A stretch of DNA of 29,060 nt from a virus: positions 1 to 29,060 of the IMG/VR virus record IMGVR_UViG_3300021962_000475. The stretch is one strand, 5' to 3'. Position 1 is the stretch's first letter. The number at the start of each line of letters is the position of its first letter. The position numbers were made by a program, and so were the translations under genes. Below, in pieces: positions 14,905 through 22,140 of the stretch. The notes under the pieces were generated by a model. It saw only the letters and a list, made by a program, of their open reading frames with translations. It was not told where the DNA came from and did not search any database.

Positions 14905-15308
14905 ACACACATCCGATTAAGAAATCAGATTTAGGATTTCACGGGAATCTTTTTGGGGGGAAATTATTATCTTGGATTGATGCGTCTGCTGCTGGATATG
15001 CGATGCAACTATGCGATACACCAAGAATGGTAACAGTGTCGATTGATAAGTGTAACTTTGAAAGACCTGCTAAAGAAAGTCAGTTGTTGAAGATATACGC
15101 AAGACCACATAAAGTCGGCAATACTTCAATGACTTTGTACATGGAAGCAAGGGCACACAATGTTTATACAGGAAAACAGGACCTGATATTAAAAACAAAT
15201 ATTACCTTTGTACAAATTGACGAAGGTGGGAACCCAATCCCACTTGGTGAAAAAGCGAAAAGAAGAATCACTAACATAATAGAACAAAATGAAAATAACA
15301 CCATCTAA
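14892..15308 (+). CDS. acyl-CoA thioesterase, hotdog fold
   Basis: A 138-residue single hotdog-domain thioesterase of the YciA/BFIT-like branch. The signature HGNLFGGKLLSWIDASAAGYA (residues 17-37) contains the GG turn and the likely catalytic Asp30; a second strand region (ITFVQIDEGGNPIPL) is also typical. Family members cut acyl-CoA to free fatty acid and CoA, working as dimers or higher oligomers in the cytosol. It lies between DUF2452 and a small gene with which it overlaps, so it is part of the same transcript. It is a likely host-derived metabolic gene. Confidence 0.88.
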   Translation: MEQLNTHPIKKSDLGFHGNLFGGKLLSWIDASAAGYAMQLCDTPRMVTVSIDKCNFERPAKESQLLKIYARPHKVGNTSMTLYMEARAHNVYTGKQDLILKTNITFVQIDEGGNPIPLGEKAKRRITNIIEQNENNTI

Positions 15309-15489
15309 CGAACTTAAACACATTATTAGAATCCTTGAGTCATGTGAGAACGAATCACACTTAGAAAGCGTTCAAAACATGTTCAAGAATTTTAAAAACA
15401 AATGGGAAAAGAAAGTTGACTCAACTGTAATGATTGAGTATATGTATGATTTTACTCACAAATTAGAAAGAAAAAGAAATAAGTTATGA
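15289..15489 (+). CDS. hypothetical helical protein (66 aa)
   Basis: A 66-residue helical, basic protein beginning 20 bases inside the thioesterase gene and ending in an ATGA overlap with the phosphoesterase gene. No motif is seen. Confidence 0.6.
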   Translation: MKITPSNELKHIIRILESCENESHLESVQNMFKNFKNKWEKKVDSTVMIEYMYDFTHKLERKRNKL

Positions 15490-16178
15490 AAATTACAATA
15501 ATATCAGACACACACAATCACCACAACAGAATTACTGATGATCTTCCTGGTGGTGATCTTCTTATTCATGCTGGCGACCTTAGTTCTATGGGTTATGAAC
15601 ACGAGATCCGTGAGTTCGCTAAGTGGTACAATGGATTGGATAATTACACCAGTAAAGTTTTTATTGCGGGTAACCACGATTGGGGATTTCAAAATAATAC
15701 AGAGAAAATTAAAGGTATTCTTACGGGTTATAAAAATATAGATTATCTTGAAGATGACTTTATGGGAATCATTGAAGGAGGAGAGCCTGAAGTTAAAATT
15801 TGGGGTAGTCCTTGGCAACCTGAGTTTTATAATTGGGCATTTAATCTACCACGAAATGGTGATGAGTTGAAATCAAAATGGGATCTTATTCCTGAGGATA
15901 TTGATATTCTAATAACACATGGTCCGGCTTGGGGATTCTTAGATGATGTTGAAGGTCGAAGAGGTCAACATTTAGGTTGTGAATTACTTGCCGAAAGAAT
16001 CAAACAAATTAAACCTAAGATTCATATCTGTGGTCACATTCATACTGGTTACGGACATTATTATAATGGACATACTCATTTCTTCAACGCTTCAGTTCTT
16101 AATGAGAGATACGCTTATGCCCATTTACCTTGGAATATAGATTGGAATCCAATAACAAACGAACTAAAATTTTTATGA
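15486..16178 (+). CDS. calcineurin-like metallophosphoesterase
   Basis: A 230-residue metallophosphoesterase with every family motif: SDTH (7-10), HAGD with D31, GNHD (62-65), THGP with H145, and GHIH (183-186). These residues bind two metal ions and activate water for phosphoester cleavage. The spacing and the WGSPWQPEF segment resemble the MPPED/239AB-like branch, which acts on cyclic nucleotides and other phosphodiesters. The substrate here is not known. It is coupled by ATGA to genes on both sides. Confidence 0.9.
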   Translation: MKITIISDTHNHHNRITDDLPGGDLLIHAGDLSSMGYEHEIREFAKWYNGLDNYTSKVFIAGNHDWGFQNNTEKIKGILTGYKNIDYLEDDFMGIIEGGEPEVKIWGSPWQPEFYNWAFNLPRNGDELKSKWDLIPEDIDILITHGPAWGFLDDVEGRRGQHLGCELLAERIKQIKPKIHICGHIHTGYGHYYNGHTHFFNASVLNERYAYAHLPWNIDWNPITNELKFL

Positions 16179-16675
16179 TCGAGATTGCATATTTTATTGA
16201 AAACAAAATCTTTAAGGATAAAAGAGGAACTTTCAGTCCGTTGGAACTTGATAAGACAGGTAAGAATTGGGTTCAGAGTAACATCAGTGTAAATCCCCGA
16301 AAATATACACTTCGGGGACTACACTTTCAAAAAAATGAATATGCTCAAGCTAAACTAATAAAAGTAATTTCAGGGAAGATTTTAGACTTTGTTGTTGATC
16401 TAAGAATGGTATCTGATGATTACAATAAAATTTTCTTTTTTGAATTGAATGAAGGTGATGAGTTATTAGTTCCAAGATACTTTGCACATGGTTTTATAAC
16501 TACCGAGGATAATACGGTAGTTCAATATTTGGTGGACAATGATTATAGTCCTGAGAATGAAGGGGTGAAAGTTTGGACCAACTATCCTGAGATAAAAAAT
16601 GAGATGAAAAAGATTGACCCTTTGTTTAGTGAAGAACTTATTGTAATTGCCGATAAAGATTCGGAGGAAAAATAA
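16175..16675 (+). CDS. dTDP-4-dehydrorhamnose 3,5-epimerase-like protein (RmlC family)
   Basis: A 166-residue cupin of the RmlC family. Matching parts are FKDKRGTFS, the RGLHFQ motif with the catalytic-type H50, AKLIKVISGKILDFVVDLR with D75, VPRYFAHGF, and VQYLVDNDYSPENEGVKVW. Family members epimerise dTDP-4-keto-6-deoxyglucose on the way to dTDP-rhamnose, or make related sugars. I chose the ATG at 16175 in the ATGA overlap over an upstream ATG at 16130. The other rhamnose genes are not in the window, so it may alter a host sugar pool or supply sugar for glycosylation. At 166 residues it is somewhat short for the family (about 180). Confidence 0.87.
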   Translation: MIEIAYFIENKIFKDKRGTFSPLELDKTGKNWVQSNISVNPRKYTLRGLHFQKNEYAQAKLIKVISGKILDFVVDLRMVSDDYNKIFFFELNEGDELLVPRYFAHGFITTEDNTVVQYLVDNDYSPENEGVKVWTNYPEIKNEMKKIDPLFSEELIVIADKDSEEK

Positions 16676-16684
16676 AAATATCAA

Positions 16685-16700
16685 AGTATTTATAATAAAA
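16685..16700 (+). promoter_or_regulatory. TATTTAT box before the Dps-like gene
   Basis: AGTATTTATAATAAAA is identical over 16 bases to the element at 18714. The TATTTAT core begins 22 bases before the start codon. Confidence 0.5.
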
Positions 16701-16708
16701 ATTGTAAT

Positions 16709-17221
16709 ATGAATAAGTTTGATTTAACTGAGAAACTGAAAGAAGAGTTGAAAAAAAGAAATCTTTGGGAGCAAGAGGAAGATGAAGATGACCAAGATGA
16801 CGACCAAGATGACGACCAAGAGGTAGAAGATTCAGAAGAAGATTCAGAAGGTCATAACGAAGATTTCTGTGAAATGGTTTGTCAGTTGTTACATTCACAA
16901 ACACAAGTTCATATTTTTCATTTAGGGACCAAATCATACGCTGAACACAAAGCTCTGCAAGGTTATTATGAAGGTATTGACGCTTTGGTCGATGGAATTA
17001 TCGAATCGTTCCAAGGAAAGTATGGTTTACTTACTAATTACAAATCATACAAAAATCAATCCTACAAAAACAAAAATCAGGTATTGAAATACATGAAAGG
17101 ATTATTAAATACTATTGAGGAAAAAAGAGATTGTTGTGATGATTCATACATCCAAAATCAAATTGATACTGTACAAGAGTTGATTTATTCAACAATGTAT
17201 AAGTTGAAATTCCTTAACTAA
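16709..17221 (+). CDS. Dps/ferritin-like protein (DUF5856-type)
   Basis: A 170-residue protein. Residues 20-50 are an acidic, probably disordered spacer with the repeat DDQDDDQDDDQ. From 52 on it reads like Dps. Residues 66-100 align without gaps to the E. coli Dps ferroxidase region, placing H68, H80, D95 and E99 at the positions of its His51, His63, Asp78 and Glu82, while Asp67 is replaced by Q84. This resembles small Dps-like proteins of large phages (DUF5856). Iron binding or DNA protection is possible; the substitution makes activity uncertain. Its 3' end overlaps the opposite-strand gene by four bases. Confidence 0.72.
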   Translation: MNKFDLTEKLKEELKKRNLWEQEEDEDDQDDDQDDDQEVEDSEEDSEGHNEDFCEMVCQLLHSQTQVHIFHLGTKSYAEHKALQGYYEGIDALVDGIIESFQGKYGLLTNYKSYKNQSYKNKNQVLKYMKGLLNTIEEKRDCCDDSYIQNQIDTVQELIYSTMYKLKFLN

Positions 17222-18036
17222 TCTATTTCGTAAATATTATTTATAACATTCAGAGGGTCTCCTTCTGCGTCACCTTCGTATTCTTGTTCTGGCTTCCAAG
17301 ATGGAACTTTGTCGTCAATCTCATTAGTCTCGAGTAATATTGGTTCTGAATGATATATCATATTAACTTGATCATCGTTCAAGAATGTACCTTCAGGTAA
17401 TGATTTCAGTTCAGGGTTCAAACCAAAAAAATCAATTTCATCCTCTGTATAGTATTCATCACTTGATTCATACTCACCGGCACCATCACAATAATCGCAA
17501 TCAACTCGTCCATAACCATCACATCTGTTACAGTCAAATTCACCATTACCATTACATTCAGAACATTCAACATCCCCATTTCCTTGACAAACTGAACATG
17601 GTTCACCATCCACTTCACCACTACCATCACAGTTTCCACATTCTTCAGTTCCATTTCCATCACATCTATCACAATTTTGATTACCACTACCATCACAATT
17701 ACTGCAATATTCAGTTCCTGATCCGTCACATTCATGACATGTTTCATCACGAGTCCCTAAATCTCTATAATGATACATCCCAATGTTTATAAGATTACCA
17801 CGAACTTTAGAAAAGGAAGATTCAATATCTTTAGTTTGCGAAAAGAAGTAAACCATAAATGCAATCTCAACTTTTTCAATTCTTCTAACATTCTTCAAAA
17901 GAAGTTTCAATAGTTCATCATTATTAATATGAGACATAATTTGTCCAACATTCATATCATGATCTCCATGTTCATCAAGTAAATGATTATAAACTTGTTT
18001 TGTGAATACTTTATATTTTGAAGGTTGTAAGGACAT
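17218..18036 (-). CDS. protein with eight DnaJ-type CxxCxGxG zinc knuckles
   Basis: A 272-residue protein on the minus strand. Residues 100-187 hold eight CxxCxGxG knuckles (cysteine pairs starting at 100, 111, 122, 133, 147, 158, 169 and 180), mostly 11 residues apart. DnaJ has four, binding two zinc ions, so this array could bind four. There is no J domain (no HPD). The N-terminal 95 residues are helical and unrecognised, and the C-terminus is acidic. A role in binding unfolded protein or in redox chemistry is inferred from DnaJ. It is the only complete minus-strand gene here, convergent with the Dps-like gene and divergent from 18074. Confidence 0.82.
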   Translation of the reverse strand: MSLQPSKYKVFTKQVYNHLLDEHGDHDMNVGQIMSHINNDELLKLLLKNVRRIEKVEIAFMVYFFSQTKDIESSFSKVRGNLINIGMYHYRDLGTRDETCHECDGSGTEYCSNCDGSGNQNCDRCDGNGTEECGNCDGSGEVDGEPCSVCQGNGDVECSECNGNGEFDCNRCDGYGRVDCDYCDGAGEYESSDEYYTEDEIDFFGLNPELKSLPEGTFLNDDQVNMIYHSEPILLETNEIDDKVPSWKPEQEYEGDAEGDPLNVINNIYEID

Positions 18037-18041
18037 TATTT

Positions 18042-18058
18042 AGTTTTATAAATAAATA
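18042..18058 (-). promoter_or_regulatory. TATTTAT box for the minus-strand zinc-knuckle gene
   Basis: Read on the minus strand the sequence is TATTTATTTATAAAACT, beginning 22 bases before the start codon at 18036. Finding the box in the minus orientation before a minus gene supports its being directional. Confidence 0.5.
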
Positions 18059-18073
18059 TTGTATTTTTTTGTT

Positions 18074-18358
18074 ATGGGACAAACTCCATCTATTAATAAA
18101 GATTTATTTTTCTATTTGGTTAGACACAATAAAGTGTTCTTCCCTTCTAATTCCTTATTTAATTCAAATAAACCCCATGTTGTAGTAGAGGATAGGTTCT
18201 TTCAAATCGAGAATAATAAAAAGTATTTAAAAAGAAAGATCTATAATTTAATAGAACAAGAGAAACCTGAATTGGTTGAGGGAAAAGAAAATATTTCAAA
18301 CACTCATAAGACAATAAAGTATTTTTTACAAGAATCTAATAAAATTAAAAAACTATAA
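18074..18358 (+). CDS. hypothetical protein (94 aa)
   Basis: A 94-residue basic protein of unknown function (MGQTPSINKDLFFYLVRHNKVFF...). I chose the ATG at 18074; a TTG at 18059 would fall inside the shared upstream region. It is divergent from the zinc-knuckle gene with 37 bases between the starts and lies one base before the DUF6915 gene. Confidence 0.65.
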   Translation: MGQTPSINKDLFFYLVRHNKVFFPSNSLFNSNKPHVVVEDRFFQIENNKKYLKRKIYNLIEQEKPELVEGKENISNTHKTIKYFLQESNKIKKL

Positions 18359-18359
18359 A

Positions 18360-18713
18360 ATGGCACACCCAATTTTACATGCAAAAAGTTCTGCTAAAAA
18401 GTTTGGCGGAAAATGGGAAGATTATATGCACCTTCATGACTGGTTAGATGAAACTAAAGGATGGTATGGACATTCACTACACAGAGCGTTCAGACACCAT
18501 TCAGAAGGAATATTCGAGATGGAACAAAGATTCGGGTCGGAATTTGTAAATAGTGACGGGAAAACCGTTTATACTCGTTATGTTGGAGAACAACATGTTA
18601 AAGAAGATTGTGATGGAATTATACCATCGGCGTCAGATTGGATTCGAATTCTAATATCAGGTGAAAGACCAACTTGGGTTATAAGATCAAAAAAGTTAGA
18701 GTTCGAAGATTAA
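18360..18713 (+). CDS. DUF6915-family protein
   Basis: A 117-residue protein that matches the DUF6915 pattern: MAHPILHAKSSAKKFGGKWEDY, HDWLDETKGWYGHSLHRAFRHHSEGI, then GEQHVKEDCDGIIPSASDW. The many conserved His, Asp and Trp residues suggest metal or nucleotide binding, but no activity is known. The family occurs in phages and in bacterial genomes. Confidence 0.78.
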   Translation: MAHPILHAKSSAKKFGGKWEDYMHLHDWLDETKGWYGHSLHRAFRHHSEGIFEMEQRFGSEFVNSDGKTVYTRYVGEQHVKEDCDGIIPSASDWIRILISGERPTWVIRSKKLEFED

Positions 18714-18729
18714 AGTATTTATAATAAAA
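18714..18729 (+). promoter_or_regulatory. TATTTAT box before the gene at 18736
   Basis: AGTATTTATAATAAAA repeats the element at 16685 exactly. The TATTTAT core starts 20 bases before the start codon. Confidence 0.5.
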
Positions 18730-18735
18730 GTTTAG

Positions 18736-19473
18736 ATGGAACTAACAGACAAACAAAAACACGATTTAAGAAGATTTTCTTTAATACTAAATTCCTTGAA
18801 CATGGAAGATGGTGTAGAATGGACATATAGACATTATGATGAGTGGGAAAGTGATTATCCTGACGGACCTTATTATAGAAATAAAAGTGTAAAAGATGAA
18901 TTAGATTTTTTACCAGGATCAATTGGACCTTTGTTTAATGAAATAAAAGATAATTTTGATACTGATCTTTTTTATAATGATGCTTACGACAATTACACAG
19001 GAGGACTTCAGTTAATTGTTAATGCCGAAAAGAAAATGCTAGTTGTTAAATATCACTATTACACAATGACAACTGAGGATAGTAGAATAAAAAGATCGTT
19101 CAAAGATATAGCTGAGATGAGTAATCCTTGGAGAAGTGGTGAAAGAGAAGTTAAAAAACTAACTAATGAAGATTTTTTAAACAGAATGAAAGAAGAGTAT
19201 GGATCTTACGCTCTATTAGAATATGACGGAAGTGGTGATAGTGGATGGATAGATGACAATGTACAAAGTGAAAAAGGATATAAAAGATCAACTAATGAAC
19301 TAGAAAACATTGCATATGAAGGTTTAGAACTATTTCATGCAGGATGGGAAATTAATGAAGGTTCAAGGGGATCAATGACATTTAATTTTGACGATCAAAC
19401 TTTTACTATTGAACACTACCAAAATATTGAAGATGAAGTTGAAGACTTCTATAAATCTTTTTCTTTTGCTTAA
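18736..19473 (+). CDS. DUF6878-like phage protein (245 aa)
   Basis: An acidic 245-residue protein. The C-terminal third contains YDGSGDSGWIDD and then ENIAYEGLELFHAGWEINEGSRGSM, which resembles the DUF6878 family (GDSG and GWE-NEGS motifs). The first half has no recognised domain. Function is unknown. It starts a run of same-direction genes leading into the leader-family block. Confidence 0.6.
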   Translation: MELTDKQKHDLRRFSLILNSLNMEDGVEWTYRHYDEWESDYPDGPYYRNKSVKDELDFLPGSIGPLFNEIKDNFDTDLFYNDAYDNYTGGLQLIVNAEKKMLVVKYHYYTMTTEDSRIKRSFKDIAEMSNPWRSGEREVKKLTNEDFLNRMKEEYGSYALLEYDGSGDSGWIDDNVQSEKGYKRSTNELENIAYEGLELFHAGWEINEGSRGSMTFNFDDQTFTIEHYQNIEDEVEDFYKSFSFA

Positions 19474-20280
19474 ATGATGACACCAGGACAAATGTGGGTA
19501 TCAAGAAGAATTGAAGATATAATAACTTCAACTGAAAGAGCCGCAAGCGATATTCATCCTGCCTATTATCCTAACTCCCAATCTTATATTACTGATGTGT
19601 TAGATGAAGTTTTATCACAACTTTATGATGGAAGTGCCACCGAATTAGAATCAGATTCATTTAATGATAAGTATTCAAGTGTTATAACAACATTAGAAGA
19701 AATATTTGGTGACGATCTTAAACATCATTATGATTCAGTATTTTCTAATGAACAAGAAACACTTAACGAAAGTGAGGTTTATAAAAATATTGAAAAACTT
19801 ATCAAACACTGGAAAAATCAATTAAAAAAAGGAGAACAAATTAGGTTTGAAACAGATGATTTAGAATTTTGGGGTATAACCAAACGATCTGATAAAATGA
19901 GAACCCAATTGTTATTTCAAGAGTTAGTAGGTGACGAGGTTTTTGCTGAAAAATTCATTAACAAACTACTAAATAAAACATTTTCAACAAAAGACTTTAG
20001 TGATAGAATTGTGGGAGGTTATGATTTTGAGTGGGTTCTTACTGATTTGGAATATAGAGATTTTGAATTCTTTTTATATGGTAAAACTTTACCAGGTGGA
20101 TCTGTAAGTTTGATGGATGGGAGACACCTGTCTTTACAAGAAGCAACCGAGGATGAATATCTTGGTTGGGAGATTCAAAGTGAAGTAAATGAGGTAGTTC
20201 AGGACTGTATGAATGAAATAATTTTACCCATTACTGGTTATGATGTTATTGTACCGGTTATTTATATATCAGAAGAATGA
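19474..20280 (+). CDS. hypothetical protein (268 aa)
   Basis: An acidic, mainly helical 268-residue protein that I do not recognise. Two ATG codons stand in tandem at the start, directly after the previous stop. It overlaps the first leader-family gene by ATGA, so the proteins are probably made together. It lacks the leader itself. Confidence 0.68.
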   Translation: MMTPGQMWVSRRIEDIITSTERAASDIHPAYYPNSQSYITDVLDEVLSQLYDGSATELESDSFNDKYSSVITTLEEIFGDDLKHHYDSVFSNEQETLNESEVYKNIEKLIKHWKNQLKKGEQIRFETDDLEFWGITKRSDKMRTQLLFQELVGDEVFAEKFINKLLNKTFSTKDFSDRIVGGYDFEWVLTDLEYRDFEFFLYGKTLPGGSVSLMDGRHLSLQEATEDEYLGWEIQSEVNEVVQDCMNEIILPITGYDVIVPVIYISEE

Positions 20281-20663
20281 AAATAATAATCTCAGAAAAA
20301 CAACAAAAGTTATTAACTGAGTCAAAAGGTATTGAGTTGGCACAAAACCTTATTGATCAGGCATTTGAGGAATTAAAAGAAAACTGTGAAAAAAAATGGG
20401 TTGAGCCTATGGCTTGTGATCAAATGGAATCTGTTGAAGAGGTTAAGGTTGTTGCATCAGAGAAAGGAGCAACAATGAGAGGAGGAAAAGAAATGAAACT
20501 TTGGTTTATCGAGGTTGACATATATTATTCATCGTTAGGATATACACCATTTGAAGATTTTATTCACCAACTTCAGTGGGAAGTAAGACAAATTGTCGGA
20601 GCTAGAAATGTTATAATAACAATTCGAGGTACTATAAACTCAAACAAAGATCCAAACTGGTAA
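20277..20663 (+). CDS. leader-family protein 1 (128 aa)
   Basis: The first of six genes that share an N-terminal leader. Here it reads MKIIISEKQQKLLTE, then S16; residues 13-15 are L-T-E. The body (SKGIELAQNLIDQAFEEL...FEDFIHQLQWEVRQIVG) resembles the first domain of the gene at 22141, so the two are paralogs beyond the leader. No catalytic motif is seen. Coupled by ATGA to the upstream gene and by one base (TAATG) to the next. Confidence 0.75.
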   Translation: MKIIISEKQQKLLTESKGIELAQNLIDQAFEELKENCEKKWVEPMACDQMESVEEVKVVASEKGATMRGGKEMKLWFIEVDIYYSSLGYTPFEDFIHQLQWEVRQIVGARNVIITIRGTINSNKDPNW

Positions 20664-21106
20664 TGAAAATAATAATATCAGAATCACAATATAATTTACT
20701 TTTTGAATCAAAGTTGAAACAAAATCTTAAACAGGAAATTAAAAATTTTGGGGTAAAAGATACTGCCGAACTTGTTAATGGTTTCGATAATTTAATGGAA
20801 ATATTAAACATAAATTCTCCGATGGATTTTTTACATTTGTTTAATGACTTAGATGTTGTTCAGAGTGAACAAGAACCTGATTGGACTTTATTTCGATATA
20901 AACCAACACATAATTTGATGATTTATGATAGAAAAGATAAAATTGTCCACATTAATTACGAAGAAATTTGGAAACCTTTATTTGATACTGGTCTTTTCAA
21001 TTCTGACATTGAGGAACTTACAAAGGAGTGGTTGTCTAGTGTCTACAATTTAAGGGGAGTCACAATTTCTCGGTGGATGAAGCTGGATTCAATGCAGGTT
21101 GTCTAG
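20663..21106 (+). CDS. leader-family protein 2 (147 aa)
   Basis: Leader MKIIISESQYNLLFE then S16. The body is acidic and helical and unlike those of its neighbours. The stop codon lies inside the second copy of a 20-base direct repeat, and the last residues (MQVV) look arbitrary, so the C-terminus may have been changed by a recent rearrangement. No family is recognised. Confidence 0.72.
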   Translation: MKIIISESQYNLLFESKLKQNLKQEIKNFGVKDTAELVNGFDNLMEILNINSPMDFLHLFNDLDVVQSEQEPDWTLFRYKPTHNLMIYDRKDKIVHINYEEIWKPLFDTGLFNSDIEELTKEWLSSVYNLRGVTISRWMKLDSMQVV

Positions 21107-21116
21107 TGTCTACAAT
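21030..21116 (+). repeat. 20-base direct repeat at the end of leader-family gene 2
   Basis: Positions 21030-21049 and 21097-21116 are identical over 20 bases, 67 bases apart start to start. The copies are in different reading frames and the second supplies the stop codon. Loss of one repeat period would end the protein as WLSSVYNIK. Confidence 0.85.
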
Positions 21117-21131
21117 ATAAAATAATAGAAT

Positions 21132-21722
21132 ATGAAAATAATAATATCAGAATCACAATATAGTTCACTTTTTGAATCCAACTACGAGAAGAATAAAAAG
21201 TTGGTTGAAAAGATGTGGGATGAAGGTATGTCTTTTTCGGATATTCGAGAACTGATTGGAATAACTAAAAGTCAACTTTATTTTCTTTTGAAAGATAAAG
21301 AACACAAAATTAACTGTTCCACCGCTTATCATGATATTTTAGATATTATAGAAAACACGGATCTAATAAATAAAAAAATAAATGTTAAAGATATTAAATT
21401 AGAACTCTATACAGATAGTTTTGTAGGAACTTTAAACTTTATTTATAGAGACGATGATTTTCATATTGAAGGGATGGCAACTCCTTACTATGACGGGAGT
21501 TGTTTAATACCTGTGGATATTAGTTATTTTGAAGATTTAACAACAAATGAATATAACGACGAGTATGATGAAATGCAAATGACCGTCGACTATGAGTTAG
21601 TTCCAAAAAAGTATAATTCATTCCAAGAAATGATTGATTTTATGAATAATGATTATCCACTTTTAATTATTCCTAAAATACAAAATTCAATACCACATTA
21701 CATAGATAGACTTAGTAAATGA
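21132..21722 (+). CDS. leader-family protein 3 with helix-turn-helix-like segment (196 aa)
   Basis: Leader MKIIISESQYSSLFE then S16. Directly after it, residues 18-50 (EKNKKLVEKMWDEGMSFSDIRELIGITKSQLYFLL) read like a helix-turn-helix, so DNA binding is possible. The remaining 140 residues are acidic and strand-rich with no recognised domain. A 25-base gap separates it from the previous gene and one base from the next. Confidence 0.72.
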   Translation: MKIIISESQYSSLFESNYEKNKKLVEKMWDEGMSFSDIRELIGITKSQLYFLLKDKEHKINCSTAYHDILDIIENTDLINKKINVKDIKLELYTDSFVGTLNFIYRDDDFHIEGMATPYYDGSCLIPVDISYFEDLTTNEYNDEYDEMQMTVDYELVPKKYNSFQEMIDFMNNDYPLLIIPKIQNSIPHYIDRLSK

Positions 21723-21723
21723 C

Positions 21724-22125
21724 ATGAAAATAATAATATCAGAATCACAACTCAGACTTATAAAAGAAGAATCCATTGCCGACATGGGTCTTCAGGAACT
21801 ATATGACAGGGCTATAAAATTAAAAAAGGTCGTTTCTAAAATGGTTAGAAAAGAGTTGGAAGATTATTCTTGGTTTGATGGATTACAAGTAAGTATTGAT
21901 AGAGATTGGGGGGGACTACCTTATTATTTTTTTAATATAAAAACAAATTTAAGTATTAGTGAAGACGACTTTTATAATCAAAAATTAGGTGATGAAATTC
22001 ATGATAAAATAGAAGATATTTTCATTCATTATTTTCCAAAGGTTAATAAAAATACACAATATAACTTAACTGGTGTTTGGGACGCTTTTATAACAGACAG
22101 ACATGAATATGTAATTCATATCTAA
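21724..22125 (+). CDS. leader-family protein 4 (133 aa)
   Basis: Leader MKIIISESQLRLIKE then E16-S17. The body (helical first, then strands such as FDGLQVSIDRDWGGLPYYFFNIKTN) has no recognised family. Its first 27 bases are identical to those of the genes at 20663 and 21132, whereas the rest differs fully. Confidence 0.72.
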   Translation: MKIIISESQLRLIKEESIADMGLQELYDRAIKLKKVVSKMVRKELEDYSWFDGLQVSIDRDWGGLPYYFFNIKTNLSISEDDFYNQKLGDEIHDKIEDIFIHYFPKVNKNTQYNLTGVWDAFITDRHEYVIHI

Positions 22126-22126
22126 A

Positions 22127-22140
22127 ACTATTTATTAAAT
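22127..22140 (+). promoter_or_regulatory. short TATTTAT box before leader-family gene 5
   Basis: ACTATTTATTAAAT lies directly before the start codon. The core begins 12 bases from the ATG, as short as the case at 1803. Confidence 0.35.

Noticed and set aside
17385-17792. His-rich plus-strand frame opposite the zinc-knuckle gene
   Set aside because: It is the antisense of CxxCxGxG coding repeats; the minus-strand protein has clear motifs, so this is a shadow.
18047-18054. TATAAATA as a T4-type late promoter for the plus-strand gene at 18074
   Set aside because: It is the reverse complement of the TATTTAT box for the minus-strand gene, which fits the spacing seen at the other boxes better; a dual role is not excluded.
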